NCBI GenBank assembly: GCA_001600875.1
Contig: BCLD01000014.1
Location: 714,924-778,923 of the forward strand
Origin: Solicoccozyma terricola
Lineage: Eukaryota; Basidiomycota; Tremellomycetes; Filobasidiales; Piskurozymaceae
Direction: 5' to 3'
DNA: 64,000 bases
Part shown: positions 33,495 through 45,147 of the stretch, in pieces
Layout: the number at the start of each line of letters is the position of its first letter
How positions within the stretch are numbered: position 1 is the first letter of the stretch
Position numbers and translations under genes: made by a program
The notes under the pieces: model-generated
What the model was told of the DNA's origin: nothing
The model's input: only the letters and a program-made list of their open reading frames with translations
The model's database searches: none

Positions 33495-35009
33495 GTGGTC
33501 CGTTGGTAATTCCGGAATGAGACTAATTAGCTTAGCTGTCTTGGCAACTGTCCTAGTCGTAGCAATGAATCACTTGACCCAAGGGAAAGAGCTATTATGG
33601 GCTTGAGGACACTTATAGTAGTGACAATCAAGTGTCGATAGGGATGTGAACCATGGTATCGTTTGTGAGAAGAGAAGAGAGAGACATGAAAGCGCAAAGA
33701 ACATGCAAAAATATATAACGGTTTGTCACTGAAAATGGTGGCAAGAGAATGACTCTGGAAAGGAAGTTGGACATGACAGAACTTTCAACTCCTTAAGAGG
33801 TCGGAGAACGGAAACAGGACCAAGGAGGTGGAGGTTCATTGTGGCGGAAGTGGAGGGATAGTAGGGTCGTATTAGGTCAATGGGAACAGGCCTGTCCTTG
33901 TTGTTCTGGTGATAAGTTGCGGAGGTCCAGGGCAGGTTCGTAACACAGCTATCAGTAGGCTCCACATTTCGATGAAATTGCATTGTCGCATTCGGCTGGC
34001 TGCATCGATTCGATGTGAATCGAGTTGGTGTAGGTGTGCCGTAAGGTCTGGAAGGTTCGTAGGGTTCGGACTAGAACCGCAAGGTGCGTCCGCATGTCCT
34101 TAGGCTGTATCCTTGCAACAGCTGGAAGAGGCAAAGGAATGTTGTAGTGTCAGGTACCGGTGCTTCGATGTATCATAATTGGTACCCAGGAAGAGACATG
34201 GCAGTGGAGAGTGCGAAGATGAAGCAGGCTTCAATGAGAAGGTGGATTGGTTGCCGGTGAAGATATGAATTCAGTGTTGCTGTGAAGGTGAAGTCGAAGG
34301 CAAAATTACAGCTAGTCCTGGAGCCGATCAAAAGTGTGGTGATGCATGCAAACGATGTATACACCACAAGACTGTGTGTGTCTATTACATGGTGAAGAAG
34401 TGGGGAAAGTCTCAAACCAACTGGCAGGGAGGACTCCAAATATATACATCAAGATGTATCTCGCATACCGAGAAAGGGAAAAGAAAGAAAAGAGAAAACT
34501 ATGACCCGGAAGATACATATAGATATAAAAGCAGCAAGAATACCAATTAGCTGGGAAGAGGTAGAGCAACCCCAATTGGTGAACGTCCTTGGTAATGGTG
34601 GAAGTTCTGGCAAAAGATAATGAGCCAGCGAGACAACTGGGAGACGTCTTTGGTCAAAAGGATGGGATTTGGGGATTTGTCGTCAAAGACAGTGCGCAGG
34701 GCACTGTGGCTGCGGAGCCGAGGGAACAGCTGGCGAGAATCGGCGGATTCGGTGACGAGAAGGTACGCGAAGGCCGTATCGTTACCTGCAGGTTATTATC
34801 CAAGTTTTGATTATCTCAAGCTCGGTCATGGCAGCAAGACAGATTCGCTAAGCTATTATCTGCTGTTGAGCAGCTATAGGCTTCATCCACATGTATTGAT
34901 CCAAAGAGCTGCCCTCACGTGCGCGTTTTGATAAGGGACGCTCTCGGAGCCGAGGATCGGTCTCGAGAACAGCAACATCGATATTGGATCACCACACTCT
35001 AGCGTCGCC

Positions 35010-36670
35010 ATGGCTGCTTCCTGGATCACTCAGCACATTGCAAGACTGACAGGTCTTGGTGAGTAGATAATGTACGCTATCATATATGCTCTTCCTGACT
35101 GAGCGATGCCGGTCACTGTTTCGCTCGCAGATGAGGAGACTGTCGCTAGCCAGATCACTCCGTCAGTGCAGGCCTTGAACTCCCGACCTGCCGTTCAGAA
35201 TCATCTAGAGGTGAGGAGGAGAAAGTTGCTCCGAATACATCCCAGATCATCTGACCCACCCTGTCAACGACCTTATAGGGCTTATGCGGCTACTCCCCTG
35301 AAGCGAAGACGTTCATCAGCACATACCTGAACGCTCGATTTGGCGCTTTGAGAGATATTGGATCCTCGACTCCATCCATTCCTCGCACCATCAAGATAGG
35401 TCCATCTGGTCCAAGTCTAGTCCGCAATGCACCGCTGCCGAGCAAGTCAAGTAAGCGGCGAGGGGCTAGCGGCGCTACTACCCCGGTTTCCACCAGTGGT
35501 CGGTCGTCACCCAACCTCAGCGATGCTTTTGGTGGCAAGTTAGCGGGAGGAAGTGTATACATCAAAGGCCAAATGGAGGAGGAAGACTTGAAGTGGGGAG
35601 GCAAGAGCGTTGCTAGCAGCAGCAAATCAACTGGCGGAAGTGGTACGAATACACCAGATCTCCCTCCCAAGCGTCAGAAGAATCCCGGTACTTTGGCTTC
35701 GGATATGGGACCTTCTCAACGTAGTGGTGGAAGTGCCAGGCCAAAGGCGACAGTTGACCCAGCTGAGAATCAGCAGAACGAGAAGGCCAAGAGCGATGCG
35801 GTGCGGAAGCTGGAGAAGATGATGGCGGATCTTCTCGCGGACGTTGGCGAGACGCAGGAGAACGCCAGCGGAGGCAAGCAAAGAGCGTTAAAGAACATGG
35901 AGGCATGCTACTGTCAAGGTGGGTGCCCCCGCTGCTGATAGATGGACAGGCTGCAGGCGCTGATATTGTATCCTTCAGGGCGTATCCATCCACTTTCTGC
36001 GTATACCCCGTCATGCACCTCTTGCGGACTTGTTGTATGCTCTTTGCATCTTCCGCACCTCCCGTGTCCTTCTTGCGATCGGTCCTTGCTCACCTCACTC
36101 GGCCGACATCGTGCGTTGAGCCGTTTGCAGATGGAGCTCGACGCGGTGCTCCGAGCCGAAGCCGAGGAGAGAGAGAAAGTCGAGCAAGCGAAGAGGGAGA
36201 TGGTGTTGGCAGAGAGCGGAGGCGGCGCTTTTCCTTCTTTGACTGGGGCTACAACGGCGGCGTCGGTGACTGCGTCGCCTGTCAACGCGAGAAAGGTGTT
36301 GACCTTGGGCGGTGGTGCGGGTTCAAAGTCATCCAATGCGACGATGACGACGTATACAAAACGAAAAGTAGCAGAGGGAGTGATGCCACCAAAGTCTGCA
36401 ACGAATGGACCAAGAGTAGTCCGCGTACCGAGACCACGATGTGAACCCTTGTCGGAGAAGGAAGCCAATGCGATATGGGAGCAGGATGAGTCTGGGAGAA
36501 ACATGTTGGGACGGAGATTTGCAAGGATGGAGGAGCCGGTGGGATCGGTACCGGAGGCGATCTACGTTCCAGCCAAGCAGGAGCGGGCGACGGGAGAGGA
36601 GGACGGCGGGAAGAAGAGGAAGAAGAAGGGGAAGGGAGTCGATGGAGCGGTTGTACCGGGAGCTGGATAA
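35010..36670 (+). CDS. TRIP4/ASC-1 (Rqt4)-like C2HC5 zinc-finger protein
   Basis: Family members are part of the ASCC/RQT complex that splits collided ribosomes and acts as a transcription coactivator. Exons: 35010-35056, 35131-35209, from about 35278 to 35919, and from about 35980 to the stop. The N-terminus (MAASWITQHIARLTGLDEET, then GYSPEAKTFISTYLNARFG) forms a helical bundle as in the family. The central zf-C2HC5 is clear: CYCQGRIHPLSAYTPSCTSC, VVCSLHLPHLPCPSCD. A coiled coil (LDAVLRAEAEEREKVEQAKR) and a basic C-terminus (KKRKKKGKG) follow. The region between bundle and zinc finger is Ser/Gly/Lys-rich and disordered. No ASCH domain is seen, as in yeast Rqt4. Confidence 0.85.
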
Positions 36671-37112
36671 AGACGGATGCGGCGTTGCGAAATGAGATTA
36701 GCACGAAGAGTTCCGTCTCACGTCGGATGGCGATATTGGTCACTGCGGTGACCTCCCTCTACCATGCCACCACCGACGTCGCTGTCGTCACCGGCGGCAT
36801 CGTCGTCGCCATCCGTCCATCGTACCACGTCATTAATTTCTCGCCACCGATGTGCTTTTGATTAGGTCATCCCCCCCCTCCCGACCGAGTGAGCATGCTC
36901 AGCACCATCCCCATCATCCTCGTCGACATCCTCAGCAACCATTCAACCACCCGACCAGCATCCGTCTCCTGCGGAACCTCCGCTACCCACCTTGCTGACG
37001 CCGCCGATGATCGCCTGCTCCAGCGTCATTCTGTCCCGTGTCGCTGCACGCAGCTGAACAACAGTCGGCCCTTCGATCGCCATCCCGCTCCCGACATTTC
37101 CCACACAAGGCG
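36671..37112. other. Intergenic region TRIP4-like / UFD4-like
   Basis: About 440 bp between two + strand genes, with C/T-rich sequence (CATCCCCCCCCTCCC near 36870) and A/T-poor composition. It should contain the 3' end of the first and the promoter and leader of the second. No additional gene seen. Confidence 0.45.
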
Positions 37113-40100
37113 ATGGAAGACAATCCGCACGATCAAGCCGATTATCCTTCCTCGCCCGCGGTCGCCAGTAACATTACCTCGAACGCTACCAGTAATTCCA
37201 TCCCTCCATTCTCCCGAAGGGTAACCCGATCGAGCCAGAGATCAATCGAGCAGCACATCGCACAGCAGGCCGAACAGCAACATCCCTTCCCACCTTCCAC
37301 GTTGGTAACACCATCCTCTATCTCCGCCCTTCCCACCAACTCAAAGCGATCACGAAGGCCTTTTGTTGCTGTCGTGGCCGCACCACCCACGCCACCCGCC
37401 TCCGCACCTGATTACCGCCCGACGATCAATCGCAGACGGTCATCTCGTCTTGGGTTACCCACTCCGTCATCAGTTGACACCAACGATATTCCAACAACCT
37501 CTCAAGACAGTCCTACCAAAGGGTGAGTTCTTCATCGGGAGCGGAGTAGATATCCCTTCCTTTGTGCGCGGCACTCCTTCATGTTCTCTTTCATTGGACA
37601 AACATCATGGGAATATCGTGCGGCTGCTCGGTGAAGAACAGAGTTCAAGGTGTTCACACTACAACTAACTCTCTCATTGACACACCATTCCCATCTCTCC
37701 ATCCCACTCCTCAGGATCCGAACTAGGCATCGCAATCCGACTGCGGATTCGAAAGGCAAAGGCAAACAACGCGCCGTATCGTCTCCCCCGCCAGAGCAAG
37801 TCGACGAAGAAGACGAACCTCTGACCGAACTAGCTTCCGGCGCCGAGAGCTCGGATCAGGAATCTAAGCCGATTCGCAAACGGGTCAAACGTGCTGCTCC
37901 TACAAGGCAATCACGCGGAACCGAACTCGTGAAAGGGAAAAAGAGAATGAGTGCGAGTGGTGTGAGTGGTATTTCACCACCAAATAGCGGCATAAGCAAG
38001 AAGGGCAAGGGCAAGACTGTGAAGCAAAGGTTGGTCTTGGGTTGCCTCTCGCACACCAACGATTGCTTCTCGCTGATCTTTCACGGTTTCCTATCGGCAG
38101 AGCCGGTGGAAGACGAGCTAGCGGGAAGAAAGGGTGGCAGGACGAGGACGGTAAGTCTGGACTTATCTCTGCTGTCCATGCACCAGTCTCTGATTAGATC
38201 CAGCTCTGCATCAGATCTTCCTGTCACTGGAGAGGACGTTGCTGCCAGCAAACCCCATCGCAAGGGTACGATAGCTGCCGGCCTGGAATCATCTAGGCGA
38301 CCGTCAACTGGTCGAACGACAAGACAGTCAAAGACCGACCCCGAACCCAAGTTGTCTTCGCCACCGATTGTTATGAGTGATCTTGCTTCATCGGACGATG
38401 AGGACGAGGACGTCGAAATGGAGGACTCGGCTCACAACGAGCAGGCTGTCAACGAGGGATCAATGGCTAGCCCATCAGCTAATGCTTTTGCAACTACGGC
38501 AGGCGCTCCACCTGCCGCGGCATCGGGCAGCGGATCCAACGTCCGCTCAAGCCTCTTTGGCGGACTCGCCGGCGAGCTACCCCCTGGATTGCGTGCAGCT
38601 GCTCGTGGCCTGATGGGTGACATGTTCGGCGACTACGGGTTCGGAGGATACAGCGATATTGGAACCGGTCTCGATAGCATGGACGGAATGTCCGCATTTG
38701 GAGCGACTCCACGTCAAGCGGCGGAGATCCTCAAAAAATCTTTACCCGCTTTGAGAAGTCCAAGTGTAATCACTCGCAAGAACGCCCTGAGCCAGGTAGC
38801 CGAGCTTCTCATTAGTCAGCCAGAGGACATTCTCGCCACCTACTTTGCCGTTGACTCGTATGTCACAGAATTCGTAGCCATTCTTTCTGGGAAACCGAAT
38901 ATCCCAAAGAAGGATGAGAAGAAAAAGAAGATCAAGACGAGAGCCACTGCTGCTGCAGACGACAGCGAGCAGGACGAAGGCAATCAACCGCGCGCTTCGC
39001 TCGACAGCTTGCCATATGACGAGGAGGCTGAGATGGCTCGCGTACTGGCGATGAGTGCCACTGATGCTGGCATGCCAGCGGAATCCAGCGCTGAATTTGG
39101 TGTCACTCGAGACGAGGTGGAAGCGCAGATGTTTGCTGCGCGGTGCATGGCGAACATGATGGAAACGCTGCCGGGCAGTAGCCACACGATCATCTCGAAG
39201 GGTGGAGTCACCGTGCTGTGCGCAAAGTTGATGGAAATTGAATATATGGACCTGGCAGGGCAAGTCCTTTGCGTGAGTAGCATCGCGATCCTACACCTTA
39301 TCCTACACCTTCCGTCGTATTGATGGACACATTTTCGCCCTTTACAGACCCTTGAGAAACTTTCCAAGGAATGCGCAGGTCAGATCGTTCGCGCTGGAGG
39401 GCTTTATGCTATGCTTCAATATCTCGACTTTCACGACATGAACGACCAGCAAACAGCACTTCAAGCTGCTGCTAATTGCTGTCGCTCAATCTCAGCGGAG
39501 CATTTCGACAAAGTACGAGAAGTTATGCCAATCATTCGTGGCGTGCTCGGATGGAGCACACAGAAGCAAGTCGACCCGGCAGCTCTTATCTTCATACGCA
39601 TTCTCGATAGCTACAGATCGCGACCGGATCTCCTTGAAAGGCTGCTCGATCCTGAGACTGTCAAAGTCGTCAACGCGCTCTTTCTCCCTGGCAGCGGCTC
39701 TTCTCTTCTCAAGACCTCAACTTACACCAGCTTGCTTCGATCCATCATGGCATCAGCGAAAGCGTCTCCAAAGGTTGCAAATACGCTCTTTGAGGCGGAC
39801 GTTGCGACTTCAATGTATTTCATTCTGACTGGGCTTCTTCCGCCTCTAGTCCAGGATGGAGATGATGCCGACGTCTCCTCACATCTTCCGGAGGGAGTGG
39901 TAGCACAAAATCTTGCTCAGAATCCCAAAGAGCAAATTGAAGAAGCGTTGACCTTGATTTGCGAACTTTTACCCCCATTGCCGAAAGGTGAGTTGGGGTT
40001 TACCCTCGCTTATGAAAGGAGACTCGCGGCTGACAAGTTCCACAGATGGCGTATTTGACCCGCGTATGTATTCGGATAAAATTCACGCCCGATATCTCAA

Positions 40101-43100
40101 GGCTAAAGGCAAGTTAGAAAAGCACGGTAAGACGGGTCCGGAGTCGCTCTCGGAGCTTGAGGAACTTGTCACCACCATGAAGTCCCAAACCTCGACTCCA
40201 GACAAAGCCCTTGAAGGGTACACTACCGCTGCCGCTGAACACCTTGGAATCAGTGCAGCTGCAATTGCTAGCATTACGAAGGCGAAGAAGGAGCTGGAAC
40301 GCGCCCAAGAGGAACGTATTGAGCAGCTCAGGCTGAAACCATCCCGAGTAAACTTGTTCATCCGTCTCATGATGCCTGTTCTGGTCGAGCTTTATTCTGC
40401 ATCACCTGCTACTAGGCTGAGATCAAAGGTCTTGAACGGGCTGGTCAAGGCGATCGCTTTCTCGGACGGTAACCAATTGATACTGGCTTTGAAGGTGAAT
40501 CCATCGATACTGATGAGGTTTTCGGCACAACTAATATATTCCCTCGATTCAGGCTGTTCCTCTTGCAAGCTTCCTAGGCTCGATCCTCTCTACTCGAGAC
40601 AGTCCCGCCTTCGTTCTCACCTCCCTACAAATGGTGGAATTGCTTCTCAACAAGATGTCGAGTGTTTATCTGAGGTCATTCCACCGCGAAGGTGTGATTT
40701 TCGAGGTTTGCAAGATTTCAGAAGAGGCGCTATCACCAGCATTTGTCAAGTCCAGACAGCCTCCCGCGGAAGTCGAGGAGGTGGATGTCAAAAAGGAGCC
40801 TGATGATCAAGCATCGCCAGCTCCAGTACCTGCTCAGTCCTCCACGACGACAGTTTCTTCCAACGGCGCGACGTTGGGGGTTACCATCGGCATGGAAGAG
40901 GACCGCAAGCCTGCTGAGGAGACCCTTGCAGATTTAGCAGCGTTGAGGGCGCTGGTGTTGGCTTCCTCTACTCCTAAGAGAATCTCCTCCACGCCAACAG
41001 ATCCCCATGACATCAACATTCTTCGCGCGCGCATCCTTCGCGTCAAGAAAGGACTTGACATCGAGGCTCATCCAGGCGAGGCGGCTGAAGGACTAGACCG
41101 CATTCGTCAGCTTGTTCTCACCCTGCAGGATTCAGCTTGCACGGAGGACAAGCTGCGAGATACTCTCAGCGAGATTGCTTCGCTGTTTCAAGTTCATGAC
41201 GACGGTGACCAGCTCTCCAGCTTCGAATTGCTTCACAGCGGATTGTTGCAGGGTCTTTTGGACTTTGTGACTTCGGATGGGGAAGGTGAGGGCGATTAGC
41301 TTGGCTCAGCATACGTTGATACTGATACGCAGCTTATCAGTTACATGTTCTCAACGCCGCCGCCTTCTTTTTATGGTCTTTACTGAGACGCAATCCAACG
41401 GGAATTCTAACTCCCTCGCACTGCTTCTCAAGCGACTGCATGAGAGTTTGAGCAAGTTGGAGACCTTCGAGGTCGAATCGGCTTCCGGCGCGATGGAAGG
41501 TATGTTTGTGTGTGCACTGGACGATGATTTTGAATCCTGAATCACCTTTCCCTCGTAGATTCTAAACGAACGTCCCTTGCCAATCTTGCTCGAGCTCTTC
41601 GCATTCGGCTTGTTGCCGAGCCTGGGACAGACATACCCAAGGAATTTCAAAATCTCAGCGTTAGTATTCAGGGGATCGCGCCCATCTCAGCGGTTGGCAA
41701 CTATCTGCGTCAGCGGATTCTCCAGCCACTGTCTCTGCTCCATCGAGGCATCGGAGGTGGTCCTGGCAGTCGCACAATGTCCAGCATGTTAGCTGCGGCT
41801 TACGCTGCTGGTCTGATGCCAGACGGCGAAGGTCTCGCTGCTGCTCGTGCAATTGCTGGAGCGTCAAGTTTCCCGTCTCAGGCATCAGCAAGAGCAGATG
41901 TCACCAAGACTGCTGGATCCTCCAAGGATACTGCAACCGACCAGCCTCCGAAGCTTGAGGATCGTCAAGCGAGTGATTGGAAAGATTCAGTAGTTTCAGC
42001 TTCTCACGATATGGCTGCCTCTTCAACTGAAGGCAAAGTCGGTTTGATTGAAGAGGAGTTCGACGAGGATATGGATGGTGCTGGAGATGATGGAGATGAT
42101 GGAGATGATGGAGATGATGGAGATGAGGACGCCGACGAGTACGATGACGACGGATATGAGGACCATGATGTGAGGACTCGCGTCATGTACTAATATGGCT
42201 CCGTTGGCTAACCTTGTTGGCGCCAGATGTATGGCGATGAGATAGATGAAGAGCTGGAGCGACCGGCCAAGACTGTAGACCTAGCGGTTACAGAAGGTAA
42301 TGTCGGCGCTCTCCTTTCTGCTGCGGCAAGACTCTGACCTTCAAGTTGTTTACAGAAGGCGGCAAGCTCGAAGCCAAGACCCCGGAAGGCACACGTGTGG
42401 CCACGCCGACCCACCACACCTCCGCGGCTGAAGCGTCACGGGCAGGTGACATGCCGCCAATGGTCGGTTCATATGCGGCGGCACTCAAGACAGCACCGGT
42501 CGACTGGCATTTCAGCTTCTCGATCGGTGGCGTCGCGTTGTCCAATTCGGAGACTGTTTACGGGGCCATCCATCGAACCCAGGAACCGGCTCGTGCAGGT
42601 CAGCCCAAACAACCACTTTGGCACTTGGTCCCCACAGTCCAGTTCAAGAAGGTCGAAGGGCCGGCGCCCGTGGCGAGTGAGTTTCGAGTGGAATGAGACT
42701 GATGTCGTGCTTCCGAACGCTGAACATTGTCCCTCCTGGTCAAGACTGCGAAGTTGTTGAGGTGGCTGAAGTCGAACCTGCATCTGCATCTGCTCTGCCC
42801 AGCTCGCTAGCCATTGAGTCATCTCAGGCGACCATTCTTCGCATGATGCGGGTGATTCACGCCCTCAATTCCGAATACGCCGACAAGCTTCGTGTAGAGC
42901 AATCACGCATCCTGAGTGAATCCGCATTCGTCAATAACAAGCTTACGGCCAAGTTCGTTCGTCAACTGGACGAGCTCATCATCGTGGCCAGGTAAGCCTT
43001 TGTCGACATCTTCTCTTCCGCATGATCTTTGCTAAGGAATCAAATATGTTATAGCGACTGTCTTCCTGACTGGGCTCACGACCTCCCCGTTACCTTTCCC

Positions 43101-44937
43101 TTCCTCTTCCCTTTCGACGCTCGCTACACTTTCCTTCAGTCCACAGCCTTCGGCTACGCTCGTCTCATACACAAGTGGTTGGCTCATCAGAATCTGAATG
43201 ATACCAGTAGACGCAGCGGCGCCCTCGACACTCTGCCACGGCTGGTTCGTGCACGCGTCCGCATCTCTCGTGCTTCCATCCTTGAGTCGGCAGTCAAGGT
43301 CATGGAACTGTATGGTGCCAACACTGGTATTTTGGAGATCGAGTATTTCGACGAAGTTGGAACCGGCCTCGGGCCGACTCTAGAGTTCTACAGCTTAGCC
43401 TCCAAAGCCTTTGCCAGGAGGAGTCTGGGTCTTTGGCGTGATGAAGACGAAACAATGGTAGGAGAACATGTTCATCACCCTCGAGGGTTATTCCCCCGAC
43501 CGATTTCGGAACATGAATCAGAGGAGGCTGTGGCGCAGTGAGTGGACCGGCTGCATTCCCGGAAATTCCGATCTTTTCCTTACTTCCTATTGTCTTTAGG
43601 ACCATCTCATACTTCAAGACTATTGGAACATTCGTGGGCAAGGCTCTCCTTGACTCCCGGATCATCGACTGTAACTTTAACAAGGTCTTCATGAAGGCCG
43701 TATTGGGACAGCATTACGATTTGACTGTGGATACGTTGAGCGTGAGTGATGCGGCTTTTGCGCTGTTCCATGCGAACGCCGCTGACTTCGGCTGGACACT
43801 GTTAGCTCGTGGACGAAGCACAGGCCAGATCCCTCCGCAAGCTGCAAGAATACGCTGAAGAGAAGCGCGCTTGCATTGAGAGCGAGGTGGGCTGCAACGG
43901 CAAAGCATACCTTGAAACCATACTGATAGAAAAGCCTTTGAGCGCAGCGTTTGATGTACGAGGAAGAGGGAATACCACAGATCGTTGTAGGTGAGGTAGA
44001 GCAACTTGGACTTGACTTCACTCTACCTGGTTACCCTTCCATCGACCTCATCGTGAGCGATTTTCGTCTTTTATCACCACCGTCCTTGCTCACAACCTTC
44101 TGCTATAACAGGAAAATGGCGCCAATGTGGAAGTCACCGCTAGCAATGTCGAGCTTTACATCAGCAAAGTCGTCCAGTACTTCCTCGTCAAAGGCATTTC
44201 GAAGCAGGTCATGGCCTTCAAGACTGGTGAATTGCTACCCTTCCAACACCGTTAGAGAACCACTCTCTTATTTTTTCTTACCTTGCAGGTTTTTCTACGA
44301 TCTTCCCTGTGAGCGATCTGTGCATATTCACACCCGAGGAACTGGTGTTGCTATTCGGAAATCCGGTGGAAGATTGGTCTATCGAAAGTACGTGACTAGC
44401 TTGGCGGACAATGCGTGCCAGGCTAACCTTGTCATCATCCATGCCCTATCGTAGCCCTTAAGGATGCAATTACGGCCGATCATGGGTTCAGCATGGACGC
44501 ACCTACAGTTCGCAATCTCGTCGAGATCATGTCCTCGTACAATGACACCGAGCGAAGAGACTTTTTGCAATTGTACGTCTCAGTTGGCGGTAGCATCGCC
44601 TTGCTTGGACTGATCTATCATCCTTCCAGTGTTACTGGAGCTCCCAAGCTGCCAATCGGTGGATTCCGCGCACTCCATCCCAAGTTTACTGTCGTCAAGA
44701 AAACTCCGGAGCTTGCAACTCGAGACGAGGTTCAGCTCACCCCCGATCAGATTCTTCCAAGTGTAATGACATGTGCATCGGTTAGTTCGGGACACTCGAA
44801 CGCTGAGCTGCACGTCCTATTCTGACATTCCTTCCATGCAGTACCTCAAACTTCCCGACTACTCCACCAAGGAAATACTGGCAGGTCGTATGCACCAAGC
44901 GATGACAGAGGGCGCAGGTGCATTCCACATGTCATAG
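37113..44937 (+). CDS. UFD4: HECT E3 ubiquitin ligase, UFD4/TRIP12 type
   Basis: Transfers ubiquitin in the ubiquitin-fusion-degradation and N-degron pathways. A very large gene (nearly 8 kb) with about 18 exons. The basic, Ser-rich N-terminus (SRRVTRSSQRS, KRSRRP) is followed by a TRIP12-like helical-repeat region: ATPRQAAEILKKSLPALRSP, EVEAQMFAARCMANMMETLP, YLDFHDMNDQQTALQAAANC and AVPLASFLGSILSTRDSPAF. An acidic linker has GDD repeats. The HECT domain starts about 43070 with TFLQSTAFGYARLIHKWL and ASILESAVKVMELYG. It continues ILEIEYFDEVGTGLGPTLEF, SYFKTIGTFVGKALLDSRII and IYHPSSVTG, then the catalytic VMTC before SYLKLPDYSTKE. It ends GAGAFHMS, a typical HECT tail. The frames join across all junctions examined. 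Confidence 0.93.
42083..42127 (+). repeat. Coding 9-bp repeat GGAGATGAT x5 (Gly-Asp-Asp)
   Basis: Four perfect copies and a fifth ending in GAG, inside the acidic linker of the HECT ligase. A 9-bp unit keeps the frame, so copy number can vary without breaking the gene. Confidence 0.9.
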
Positions 44938-45147
44938 TCCTTTCCTCTCACGACACTTCACTTTAGAGCTATGTTCCGTCACGATACCTTCTTCGCGATT
45001 ATTTTCACTCAGTTAACGAATCAATCATTTCTCCACTCTGAGAGATGCGCGGGATATATGGCTAATTCACCAATTCATCGTAGGACAATGATTCCTGCAA
45101 TAGCCTTGTAGATATACAATGAGTTTGTTATCGGTCAATTCCTTGTT

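Larger units (their letters stand above)
30929..35009. other. 4-kb gene-free region
   Basis: No frame with family signal or coding-like codon use in either strand; base composition is more A/T-rich than the flanks. It contains a decayed nad5 fragment (32950-33140), a duplicated hairpin block (33324-33494) and assorted A/T-rich DNA. The last few hundred bases precede the TRIP4-like gene. A short frame at 34595-34810 (KDNEPARQLGDVFGQKDG...) has no recognisable product. Non-coding RNA cannot be judged from sequence alone. Confidence 0.55.

Noticed and set aside
30929..35009. Intact transposon in the gene desert
   Set aside because: No transposase, reverse transcriptase or integrase motif, no long terminal repeats and no frame above about 150 codons with family signal.
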